A stretch of 64,000 bases of DNA, taken from contig NZ_VFNC01000001.1 of NCBI RefSeq assembly GCF_006715395.1, forward strand, positions 2,294,001 through 2,358,000. The letters run 5' to 3'. Both the position numbers and the translations under genes were made by a program. Under the pieces are notes generated by a model. The model was given only the letters and a program-made list of their open reading frames with translations, was not told the origin of the DNA and did no database searches. Below are positions 34,105 to 41,253 of this stretch, in pieces. Source of the DNA: Streptomyces sp. SLBN-31. Its GTDB lineage: Bacteria > Actinomycetota > Actinomycetes > Streptomycetales > Streptomycetaceae. Positions within the stretch are counted from its first letter, which is position 1. The number at the start of each line of letters is the position of its first letter.

Positions 34105-36162
34105 ATGCCCGAAGTCAATCGGCGCCGATTCCTCCAACTCGCGGGCGCCACAAGCGCCTTCACCGCCCTGTCCAGCAGCATCCAGCGCGCCGCCGCGCTG
34201 CCCGCGAACCATCGCACGGGGTCGATCGAGGATGTCGAGCACATCGTCGTCCTGATGCAGGAGAACCGTTCTTTCGACCACTACTTCGGCACTCTCAGAG
34301 GCGTCCGCGGCTTCGGCGACCCGCGCCCGGCCGTGACCCGGCAGGACGGCAAGCCGGTCTGGTACCAGGCCGACGCCAACGGCAAGGACATCCTGCCCTT
34401 CCACCCGGACGCCGACGACCTGGGCCTGGCCTTCATCCAGGACCTTCCGCACGGCTGGAACGACGGACACGCCGCCTTCAACGGGGGCAGGTACGACAAG
34501 TGGGTGCCGTCCAAGGGCTCCACGACGATGGCCTACCTGACCCGCGAGGACATCCCGTTCCACTACGCGCTCGCCGACTCCTTCACCGTCTGCGACGCCT
34601 ACCACTGCTCGTTCATCGGCTCGACCGACCCCAACCGCTACTACATGTGGACCGGGTACACGGGCAACGACGGCCAGGGCGGCGGCCCGGTCCTCGGCAA
34701 CGACGAGGCGGGCTACGCCTGGACCACCTATCCCGAGCGCCTGGAGAAGGCCGGCGTCTCCTGGAAGATCTACCAGGACGTCGGCGACGGCCTCGACGCG
34801 GCCGGCGGCTGGGGCTGGATCCAGGACGCCTACCGCGGCAACTACGGCGACAACTCGCTGCTGTACTTCAAGCAGTACCAGAACGCCCAGCCCGGCACCC
34901 CCCTCTACGACAAGGCCCGCACCGGCACCGACGCCCGCAAGGGCGAGGGCTTCTTCGACCTGCTGAAGGCCGACGTCAAGGGCGGCAAGCTGCCGCAGAT
35001 CTCCTGGATCGTGGCCCCCGAGGCCTTCACCGAACACCCCAACTGGCCCGCCAACTACGGTGCCTGGTACATCGCCCAGGTGCTGGACGCGCTGACCTCC
35101 GACCCGAAGGTGTGGGCGAAGACGGCCCTGTTCATCACCTACGACGAGAACGACGGTTTCTTCGACCACCAGATCCCGCCCTTCGCTCCCGGCTCGGCCG
35201 CGCAGGGCAAGTCGACCGTCGACGTCGGCCCCGACCTGTTCAAGGGCGACGGCAGCCACCCGGCCGGCCCCTACGGGCTCGGCCAGCGGGTGCCGATGCT
35301 CGTCGTCTCGCCCTGGAGCAAGGGCGGTTACGTCTGCTCCGAGACGATGGACCACACCTCCGTCATCCGGTTCATGGAGCGCCGCTTCGGGGTGCACGAG
35401 CCGAACATCTCGCCCTGGCGACGCGCCATCTGCGGCGACCTGACCTCGGCCTTCGACTTCTCCCACAGGGACGTCCGGCCGGTCGCCCTGCCCGACACCG
35501 ACGGTTATCTGCCGCCGGACCACAACCGCCACCCCGACTACGTGCCGACCCCGCCGGCCGACGGCACGCTGCCGAAGCAGGAGCGCGGCCTGCGCCCCGC
35601 CCGTCCGCTCAAGTACGCCCCGTACGTGGACGGTTCGGTGGACACGGCCGCCGGGAAGATCACCCTCACCTTCGCCTCGGGGGCGAAGGCGGGCGCCGCC
35701 TTCCTGGTCACCTCCGCCAACCGCACCGACGGGCCGTGGAGTTACACCACCGAGGCCGGCAGGACGGTGGCGGACACCTGGAACTCCGCGTATTCCAGCG
35801 GCTCGTACGACCTGACCGTGCACGGCCCCAACGGCTTCCTGCGCGCCTTCAAGGGTGTGAACAAGACTGCGGGACCCGAGGTCACCGCCCGCCACAGGGG
35901 CGACGCCATCGAGCTGACCCTGACCAACAAGGGCTCCGGCACGGTCCGTCTGAAGCTGAGCGGCGGCTACGGCTGCAGGACACGGTTTCTCACGGTGCGG
36001 CCCGGCGCCACGGTGAAGCACACCGTCGACCTGGCGGCGAGCCGGCGCTGGTATGACCTCACCGTCACCTCCGAGGCCGACCCGGCGTTCCTGCGGCGGT
36101 TCGCCGGGCACGTCGAGAACGGGCGGCCCGGCGTGAGCGACCCGGCTCTGATCACCGCCTGA
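34105..36162 (+). CDS. Tat-exported phosphocholine-specific phospholipase C
   Basis: 685 residues. It starts with a twin-arginine signal (NRRRFLQLAGATSAFTALSS) and an alanine-rich cleavage region, so it is exported folded. The catalytic domain follows from HIVVLMQENRSFDHYFGTLR (metal-binding Glu/Asn of the PLC/acid phosphatase superfamily), through FIGSTDPNRYYMWTGY and FITYDENDGFFDH to a DHTSVIRFMERRFG motif. Two C-terminal beta-sandwich DUF756 repeats lie near 500-680. It splits phosphatidylcholine-type lipids outside the cell. ATG at 34105 is chosen because the signal begins there; longer in-frame starts add non-coding sequence. Length matches non-haemolytic PLCs. Confidence 0.92.
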   Translation: MPEVNRRRFLQLAGATSAFTALSSSIQRAAALPANHRTGSIEDVEHIVVLMQENRSFDHYFGTLRGVRGFGDPRPAVTRQDGKPVWYQADANGKDILPFHPDADDLGLAFIQDLPHGWNDGHAAFNGGRYDKWVPSKGSTTMAYLTREDIPFHYALADSFTVCDAYHCSFIGSTDPNRYYMWTGYTGNDGQGGGPVLGNDEAGYAWTTYPERLEKAGVSWKIYQDVGDGLDAAGGWGWIQDAYRGNYGDNSLLYFKQYQNAQPGTPLYDKARTGTDARKGEGFFDLLKADVKGGKLPQISWIVAPEAFTEHPNWPANYGAWYIAQVLDALTSDPKVWAKTALFITYDENDGFFDHQIPPFAPGSAAQGKSTVDVGPDLFKGDGSHPAGPYGLGQRVPMLVVSPWSKGGYVCSETMDHTSVIRFMERRFGVHEPNISPWRRAICGDLTSAFDFSHRDVRPVALPDTDGYLPPDHNRHPDYVPTPPADGTLPKQERGLRPARPLKYAPYVDGSVDTAAGKITLTFASGAKAGAAFLVTSANRTDGPWSYTTEAGRTVADTWNSAYSSGSYDLTVHGPNGFLRAFKGVNKTAGPEVTARHRGDAIELTLTNKGSGTVRLKLSGGYGCRTRFLTVRPGATVKHTVDLAASRRWYDLTVTSEADPAFLRRFAGHVENGRPGVSDPALITA

Positions 36163-36199
36163 GTAAAAGGCGATGCGAGGGGCTGGGTAAAAGGTGATG
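36163..36199. repeat. Direct repeat GTAAAAGGyGATG downstream of phospholipase C
   Basis: Two 13-bp copies (36163-36175 and 36187-36199) differ at one base and are spaced 24 bp. They lie right after the phospholipase stop and about 60 bp before the next start. They could be a binding site for a regulator of the downstream gene. A CCGGGG/CCCCGG hairpin (36238-36256) overlaps that gene's GTG and may hide its start. Confidence 0.4.
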
Positions 36200-36255
36200 A
36201 TGGCGGTGTTGCCGGGACTGGCGGGGCGTGGGTGGTGCCGGGGTAGTGTGCCCCG

Positions 36256-37137
36256 GTGACCACACAATCGAACACATCTGCTGGCTGGTATCCGGATCCG
36301 CACGGAGCGCCGCAGACCCTCCGCTACTGGGACGGCGCCCAGTGGACCCAGAACACCCACGCGGACCAGCAGCAACCGCAGGCCGTCGCTCAGCAGGCAC
36401 CGCCGCAGCCGATGCCCCAGCAGGCACCGCAGCAGCAGCCGATGCAGCAGGTACCGCAGCAGCCCGCCGCGCCCGACCCGCGGGTGCAGCATCAGGTGCA
36501 GCAGCAGGCCGGGGTCGCGCCCAGCGGCCCCGGTGGCGGCAGCCTGTTCACCGAGCCGGTCCTGGTGGTCAACCAGAAGGCCAAGCTGATCGAGCTGACC
36601 AACGAGTACACGGTCATGGATCAGAACGGCAACCAGATCGGCTCGGTGACCGAGGTCGGGCAGAGCGCGCTGAAGAAGGCGGTGCGGTTCGTCTCCAGCC
36701 TCGACCAGTTCATGACGCACCGGCTGGAGATCCGGGACGCCCACGGACAGCCGCAGTTGGTGCTGACCCGGCCCGCGAAGGTGTTCAAGTCCCGGGTCAT
36801 CGTGTCCCGTCCGGACGGCTCGCCGGTCGGTGAGATCGTGCAGCAGAACATGATCGGGAAGATCAACTTCGCGATGGTCGTGAACGGCGAGCAGGTCGGG
36901 GCGATCAAGGCGGAGAACTGGCGGGCCTGGAACTTCGCGATCGCCGATCACGCGGGCAACGAGGTCGCCCGGATCACGAAGACGTGGGAGGGGCTCGCCA
37001 AGACGATGTTCACCACCGCGGACAACTACGTGCTGCAGATCCACTACCAGTTGCCGGAGCCGCTGCTGAGCCTGGTGGTGGCCACGGCGCTGACGGTGGA
37101 CACGGCATTGAAGCAGGACTCGCGCGGACTGGGCTAG
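36256..37137 (+). CDS. DUF2510 and LURP-one/scramblase-like protein
   Basis: 293 residues. The N-terminal 35 residues form a DUF2510 motif (GWYPDPHGAPQTLRYWDG, then WT). A 60-residue Gln/Pro-rich linker follows, and residues 100-285 are a phospholipid-scramblase/LURP-one-like beta barrel (FTEPVLVVNQKAKLIELTN, RLEIRDAHGQPQLVLTRP). Such proteins bind lipid or sit on the membrane; a role in Streptomyces is not settled. The GTG is inside a short hairpin and lacks a strong Shine-Dalgarno sequence. Confidence 0.8.
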   Translation: MTTQSNTSAGWYPDPHGAPQTLRYWDGAQWTQNTHADQQQPQAVAQQAPPQPMPQQAPQQQPMQQVPQQPAAPDPRVQHQVQQQAGVAPSGPGGGSLFTEPVLVVNQKAKLIELTNEYTVMDQNGNQIGSVTEVGQSALKKAVRFVSSLDQFMTHRLEIRDAHGQPQLVLTRPAKVFKSRVIVSRPDGSPVGEIVQQNMIGKINFAMVVNGEQVGAIKAENWRAWNFAIADHAGNEVARITKTWEGLAKTMFTTADNYVLQIHYQLPEPLLSLVVATALTVDTALKQDSRGLG

Positions 37138-37165
37138 CCCGGGCCGGCGGCGGGCCGGTGCGGGG

Positions 37166-38110
37166 TCAGAGCGGCGTCAGGTGGCCCGGGTCGGCCGGCT
37201 GCCGGGGCACCAACGGGTTCTCCAGCAGCGCCGATTCGGGCTCCAGGGCCAGGACGGCCGCCACCGGGTGCTCCTCGTCCGCCGGGACGAAGGCGGGGGC
37301 CGTCCGGGTCAGCAGGACCACGCCCCAGGAGGCCAGGCCCGCCCCCGCGAGGGCGAGCAGGATGCCCGCCGCCCCGCCCTGCAGCCGTTCGCCGAGCAGC
37401 GTGAGGCCGATCACCGCGGCGGCCAGGGGGTTCGCCAGCGTCACCATGGCGAGGGGTGCGCCGAGGCCACCCCGGTAGGCCGTCTGCGACAACAGCAGTC
37501 CGCCCGCCGCGAACGCGGCGACCAGCAGGGCCACGCCGATCACCTGCCAGCTCAGCAGTGAACCCGAGCGGTCCGTCGCCGCCACCGTCACGGTCTGGGT
37601 GAGAGCCGAGGCGACACCCGAGGCGAAGCCCGACGCGGTGGCGTGTCGCAGCCCCGGCTTGGCGCCCGGCCGGGCCAGCGCCCCGATGAGCGCGGCCGTA
37701 CCGCCGGCGACCGCGAGCGCCTCGGGCACGCTCAGCACGGCCTCCGGTGCCTGCCCCGAAGCGGTGACCAGGATCGCGCCCAGTCCTGCCAGCGTCAGCG
37801 CGGTGCCCCGCCACTCGGCGGAGCTCACCTTCCGCCCGGCCACCCGGGCCCCCATCGGCACCGCGGCGACCAGGGTCAGCGCGCCGAGGGGCTGTACGAC
37901 GGTGAGCGGGCCGTACTTGAGGGCCACGACGTGCAGCAGGGCCGCCCCCGCGTTCAGACCGACGGAGGCCCACCAGGCGCCGGCGGCCAGCAGGCGGAGC
38001 GTGCCGGTGCCGGAGCTGCGGGCGGCGAGCCGCTCCTGGGCGACGGCCGCGGCCGCGTAGGCGACGGCGGAGACCAGGGACAGGGCGACGGCGACGAGTG
38101 TGGCGGTCAT
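37166..38110 (-). CDS. DMT-superfamily (EamA-like) transporter
   Basis: 314 residues with about ten hydrophobic helices: TLVAVALSLVSAVAYAAAAV at the start, VVQPLGALTLVAAVPMGARV, GTALTLAGLGAILVTASG, and a second half with PLAMVTLANPLAAAVIGLTL and ILLALAGAGLASWGVVLLTR. The two-fold EamA-type duplication is visible. It should move a small metabolite or drug across the membrane; substrate unknown. ATG at 38110 overlaps the stop of the PAP2 gene (ATGA), so they form an operon with the phosphatase first. Confidence 0.82.
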   Translation of the reverse strand: MTATLVAVALSLVSAVAYAAAAVAQERLAARSSGTGTLRLLAAGAWWASVGLNAGAALLHVVALKYGPLTVVQPLGALTLVAAVPMGARVAGRKVSSAEWRGTALTLAGLGAILVTASGQAPEAVLSVPEALAVAGGTAALIGALARPGAKPGLRHATASGFASGVASALTQTVTVAATDRSGSLLSWQVIGVALLVAAFAAGGLLLSQTAYRGGLGAPLAMVTLANPLAAAVIGLTLLGERLQGGAAGILLALAGAGLASWGVVLLTRTAPAFVPADEEHPVAAVLALEPESALLENPLVPRQPADPGHLTPL

Positions 38111-38901
38111 CGGGCCGCTCCCACCAGGATCTTGTCCTCGACGGCGGGCGCGGCGCCGCCCCGGCCCGCCGTGGAGATTGTGTGCCGCGGCCGGTGGATC
38201 AGGGCGAGCGCCGTACCGAGCATCGCGGTCGCCACGATCGCGTCGAGCCAGTAATGGTTCGCCGTCCCGACGATGACCAGCAGGGTGACCAGCGGGTGCA
38301 GCAGCCACAGCAGGCGCCACCGGGACCGGGTGGCCGCGATCAGGCCGACGGCCACCATCAGGGCCCAGCCGAAGTGCAGCGACGGCATCGCCGCGAACTG
38401 GTTCGACAGGTGGTCCGAGGACGGCGGCCCGTACACCGAGGGGCCGTAGACCCTGGCGGTGTCGATCAGGCCCGTTCCGGCCAGCATGCGCGGCGGGGCC
38501 AGCGGAAACACGAACGGCAGTACCAGGGCGGCGGAGGTGACCGTGGCGAGGACCCGGCGGGCCCAGACGTAGTGCGCGGGCCGCCGCAGGTACAGCCAGA
38601 CCAGGAAGGCCACCGTGGCGGGGAAGTGGACGGTGGCGTAGTAGGTGTTCGCCAGGTGCACGAGCGTGTCGCCGTGCAGCAGGGCGGACTGCACCGAGCC
38701 CTCGCCGGGCAGACGGACCGCTCGTTCCAGGTCCCACACGCGGTGCGCGTTGTGGATCGCCTCGCCGGTGTGGCCGGTCGCCAGCTGCCGGCCGAGTTTG
38801 TAGACGAGGAAGAGCCCTGCCACGAGCAGGAGCTCACGGACGAGCGGAGGCCGCGCGGTCGCGCGGGCCTCTCCTTCTGCAGGCTCGGTGTGGGCTGTCA
38901 T
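38107..38901 (-). CDS. PAP2-family membrane phosphatase
   Basis: 264 residues with about six helices. The three-part PAP2/Aur1-like active site is visible as HFPATVAFLVW, AAMPSLHFGWAL (SLH) and ANHYWLDAIVA (second His and Asp). The protein should release phosphate or exchange head groups on lipid phosphates at the outer face of the membrane. ATG at 38901 is preferred over the longer frame to 39141, which runs through the operator region. It is divergent from a TetR regulator. Confidence 0.83.
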   Translation of the reverse strand: MTAHTEPAEGEARATARPPLVRELLLVAGLFLVYKLGRQLATGHTGEAIHNAHRVWDLERAVRLPGEGSVQSALLHGDTLVHLANTYYATVHFPATVAFLVWLYLRRPAHYVWARRVLATVTSAALVLPFVFPLAPPRMLAGTGLIDTARVYGPSVYGPPSSDHLSNQFAAMPSLHFGWALMVAVGLIAATRSRWRLLWLLHPLVTLLVIVGTANHYWLDAIVATAMLGTALALIHRPRHTISTAGRGGAAPAVEDKILVGAAR

Positions 38902-38993
38902 CCCCCGGCCCCTTCGCTGACGAGGTGCGTGTGGTGGTGCGAGTCGAGACCCCTGTCGCGGCCGGAACTCATCGGTACGCCAACGTCCCGAAA

Positions 38994-39054
38994 CGGAAGC
39001 GTTCCGATACGTGAGTGTACCGATACGACAGCGTTCCGGTACACTGACGTATCG
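38994..39054. promoter_or_regulatory. Operator cluster for the divergent TetR regulator
   Basis: Several overlapping dyads occur between the divergent starts: CGGAA-GCG-TTCCG (38994-39006), GTGTACCG (39015-39022) with its inverse CGGTACAC (39037-39044), and CGATACGT (39005-39012) with its inverse ACGTATCG (39047-39054). This density of symmetry between a TetR gene and its divergent neighbour is typical of an autoregulated operator. Confidence 0.6.
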
Positions 39055-39141
39055 ATTGAGGAAGGACACAGTGGCTTGTGGGAATAGAGTCGTGGTGGAG
39101 TCCCACCCGACTCCGAGCCGACGCAGAGGGGAGACGAGCAC

Positions 39142-39756
39142 ATGACGTCGCAGGCAGCGGACGGACCGGAGACGGTCGCCGCCTCGCGCCGCTCCAAGAT
39201 CACGCCCGAGCGTGAGCAGGAGTTCTTCGACGCCGTGCTCGAACAGGTCCGCGAGTGCGGGTACGACGCCGTCACCATGGAAGGCGTCGCCGCCAGCACG
39301 CGCTGCAGCAAGTCCACGCTCTACCGGCAGTGGAAGACCAAGCCCCAGTTCGTGGTCGCCGCGCTGCGCTCACGCCGCAGGTCCCGGTTCGAGGGCATCG
39401 ACACCGGCTCGCTCGCCGGTGACCTGCGCGAGGCCGCGCGGGCCGTGGGCCGCTGGTCGACCAACGACACCAAACTGCTGCAGGCCCTCGGGCACGCCGT
39501 CACCCAGGACGCCGACCTCGCGCAGGCCCTGCGCGAGGCGATCGTCTACCCGGAGATCGCCGCACTGAAGGAGTTGCTCCGGCGCGGGGTGGCACGCGGC
39601 GAGATCGCCGCCGACCATCCGGCGCTGGAGTACATCCCCGCGCAGATGTTCGGGGTCGCCCGCGCCCGGCCCGTCGTGGACGGCGAGTACGCCGACCCCG
39701 ACTATCTGGTCCGCTTCGTGGAGGCCGCCGTGCTGCCCGCGCTCGGACTCACCTGA
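39142..39756 (+). CDS. TetR-family transcriptional regulator
   Basis: 204 residues. The HTH lies in the first 70 residues: FDAVLEQVRECGYDAVTMEG, then VAASTRCSKSTLYRQWKTKP. The C-terminal ligand domain is helical with a TetR_C-type ALKELLRRGVARGEI segment and an EYIPAQMFG helix. It likely represses the PAP2 phosphatase/DMT transporter pair and itself from the dyads at 38994-39054. The ligand is unknown. ATG at 39142 follows a GGGGAGACGAG ribosome-site region. Confidence 0.85.
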   Translation: MTSQAADGPETVAASRRSKITPEREQEFFDAVLEQVRECGYDAVTMEGVAASTRCSKSTLYRQWKTKPQFVVAALRSRRRSRFEGIDTGSLAGDLREAARAVGRWSTNDTKLLQALGHAVTQDADLAQALREAIVYPEIAALKELLRRGVARGEIAADHPALEYIPAQMFGVARARPVVDGEYADPDYLVRFVEAAVLPALGLT

Positions 39757-39903
39757 GACCCGGGTCGCCGTCCACGGGATGACTGGACGGCGGCCCGGTC
39801 GCGCCGCACCGTGGGGACGGGGGCGGCGCGCACTCCCCGGCCGGGTGGGGTGCCCCTTGAGCGGAGGGGCGCTCCACCCGGCCGACCTGTGCCGGGGCCG
39901 GCC

Positions 39904-40902
39904 TCAGACGTTGCTGCCGTCGCCGCTGTCGGTCGAGACCTCGATGCCCTTGGTGATCTCGTCGATGACCGACTGCTTCTCGCCGACGTCGACGCCGAAG
40001 CGCACCACGACGATGTTCGCGGGGTTGGCGGGGGAGGGGAAGGCGAGCGACTCGACGTAGCCGTCGGAGCCGTTGCTGGTGACCGCCTTCCAGCGGACCA
40101 TGTAGCCCTTCTGCCCGGCCACCGTGACCGCCTTGGAGCCGAGCACCTGGTGCGAGGTGATCGAACCGTAGGTCTTGCCGCCGTAGGACTGCGTGGCGTT
40201 CGCCTGGATGTCGGCCTTCGCGACCTCCTCGGCCGTGCTGCCCGAGGTCCTGAGCACCTGGGCCGGAGCCGAGTACGCGCCGCCCTTGGTGCATTTCTTC
40301 GAGGTGTCACCGGGGCACTTGTAGGAGTCGTTCGACGTGATTGAGGCGCCCACCTGGAGCTGCTGCCCGTACCAGTCCGCCGGTATGGGCAGGCTGATGC
40401 CGCTGATCGGGTCGGTCACCGAACCGCTCTTGATCTTCGGGGCCTCGGACTGACCGGGGGCCGGGGACTGCCCGCCGTCCGGGCCGCCGGAGCCGCCCGG
40501 CGAACCGCCCTCGCCGTCGAACGGCGCGCCCTGTCCACCCGGACCCCGCTGGGAGTTCGCGGCACCGCCGCCCGAGCCGCCGTCGCCGGTCAGCGCCCAC
40601 ACGCCCACACCGATGCTCGCGAGGACCGCCGCCGCCACGGCGACGGCTGTCCCCGTGTGCAGCCCGCGCCGCGGAGCGTGCGGCGGCGGCTGGGCGGGGA
40701 ACGCCGGATAGGTGGGATACGCCGCGTACGCCGGATCCGGTCCCGCCATCGGCGACTGCGCCGGGGGACCCCATACGGCGGCCGAGCCCGCGGGGCGGGT
40801 CCGGTCCGTCCATGCCTTGCCGTCCCACCAGCGCTCGGTGGCGGGACCCTCACTCGTCTGCCCCGGGTCGGGATACCACCCGGGAGGAGTCACCTGCGTC
40901 AT
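39904..40902 (-). CDS. DUF2510 membrane-anchored protein with extracytoplasmic domain
   Basis: 332 residues. A DUF2510 motif (GWYPDPGQTSEGPATERWWD) opens the protein, then a Pro/Ala/Tyr-rich linker, one transmembrane helix (TAVAVAAAVLASIGVGVWAL), a Gly/Ser/Pro-rich spacer and an outer domain of about 180 residues (ISGISLPIPADWYGQQLQVG, VVRFGVDVGEKQSV). Two cysteines (KCPGD, KKCTKG) may form a disulfide. It is a common Streptomyces layout of unknown function. It is followed by the TetR gene end on the other strand. Confidence 0.78.
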   Translation of the reverse strand: MTQVTPPGWYPDPGQTSEGPATERWWDGKAWTDRTRPAGSAAVWGPPAQSPMAGPDPAYAAYPTYPAFPAQPPPHAPRRGLHTGTAVAVAAAVLASIGVGVWALTGDGGSGGGAANSQRGPGGQGAPFDGEGGSPGGSGGPDGGQSPAPGQSEAPKIKSGSVTDPISGISLPIPADWYGQQLQVGASITSNDSYKCPGDTSKKCTKGGAYSAPAQVLRTSGSTAEEVAKADIQANATQSYGGKTYGSITSHQVLGSKAVTVAGQKGYMVRWKAVTSNGSDGYVESLAFPSPANPANIVVVRFGVDVGEKQSVIDEITKGIEVSTDSGDGSNV

Positions 40903-41253
40903 GCCCCCACCGTATGAGGCGTCGGTGAAAGCGGGATGAGAGGATCCGGCCTTCGGCCCACGACCGTCCGGTCGTGCGCCCGCTCACCCGCCCCTCGACA
41001 AGGCCGCCCCGGCGGCCCCTTTACCGCGAACGTGCCCCGCCCGTTCCCGCGTTGGCGTGAAACAGCCGGGTCCTGAACGCCTTTTGACGATCCGTCGGCT
41101 GCTCACCCGCAGGTCAGGACCTCGGCGCGTCGCCCGCTCGCACCCGCTGTCACCCATCACGGCAACAGCTGCCCCGACCGGCCTCCACTCGCCCGACCGG
41201 GCCGCTACGCTCGAGATCTGTACGTCGTTCGGGCGACTTGGGGAGGTAGCGGG
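40903..41253. other. Divergent intergenic region with a short hairpin
   Basis: About 350 bp between two divergent genes. A 7-bp perfect hairpin (CACGACC, loop of 4, GGTCGTG; 40959-40976) is the only clear structure and may be an operator. A GGGGAGGTAGCGGG region just before 41254 supplies the ribosome site of the ATPase gene. No gene was recognised. Confidence 0.4.

Noticed and set aside
34099..37044. Very long open frame on the minus strand opposite phospholipase C and the LURP-like gene
   Set aside because: It is antisense to two clear genes, has no family motif, and is the usual GC-skewed shadow frame of high-GC DNA.
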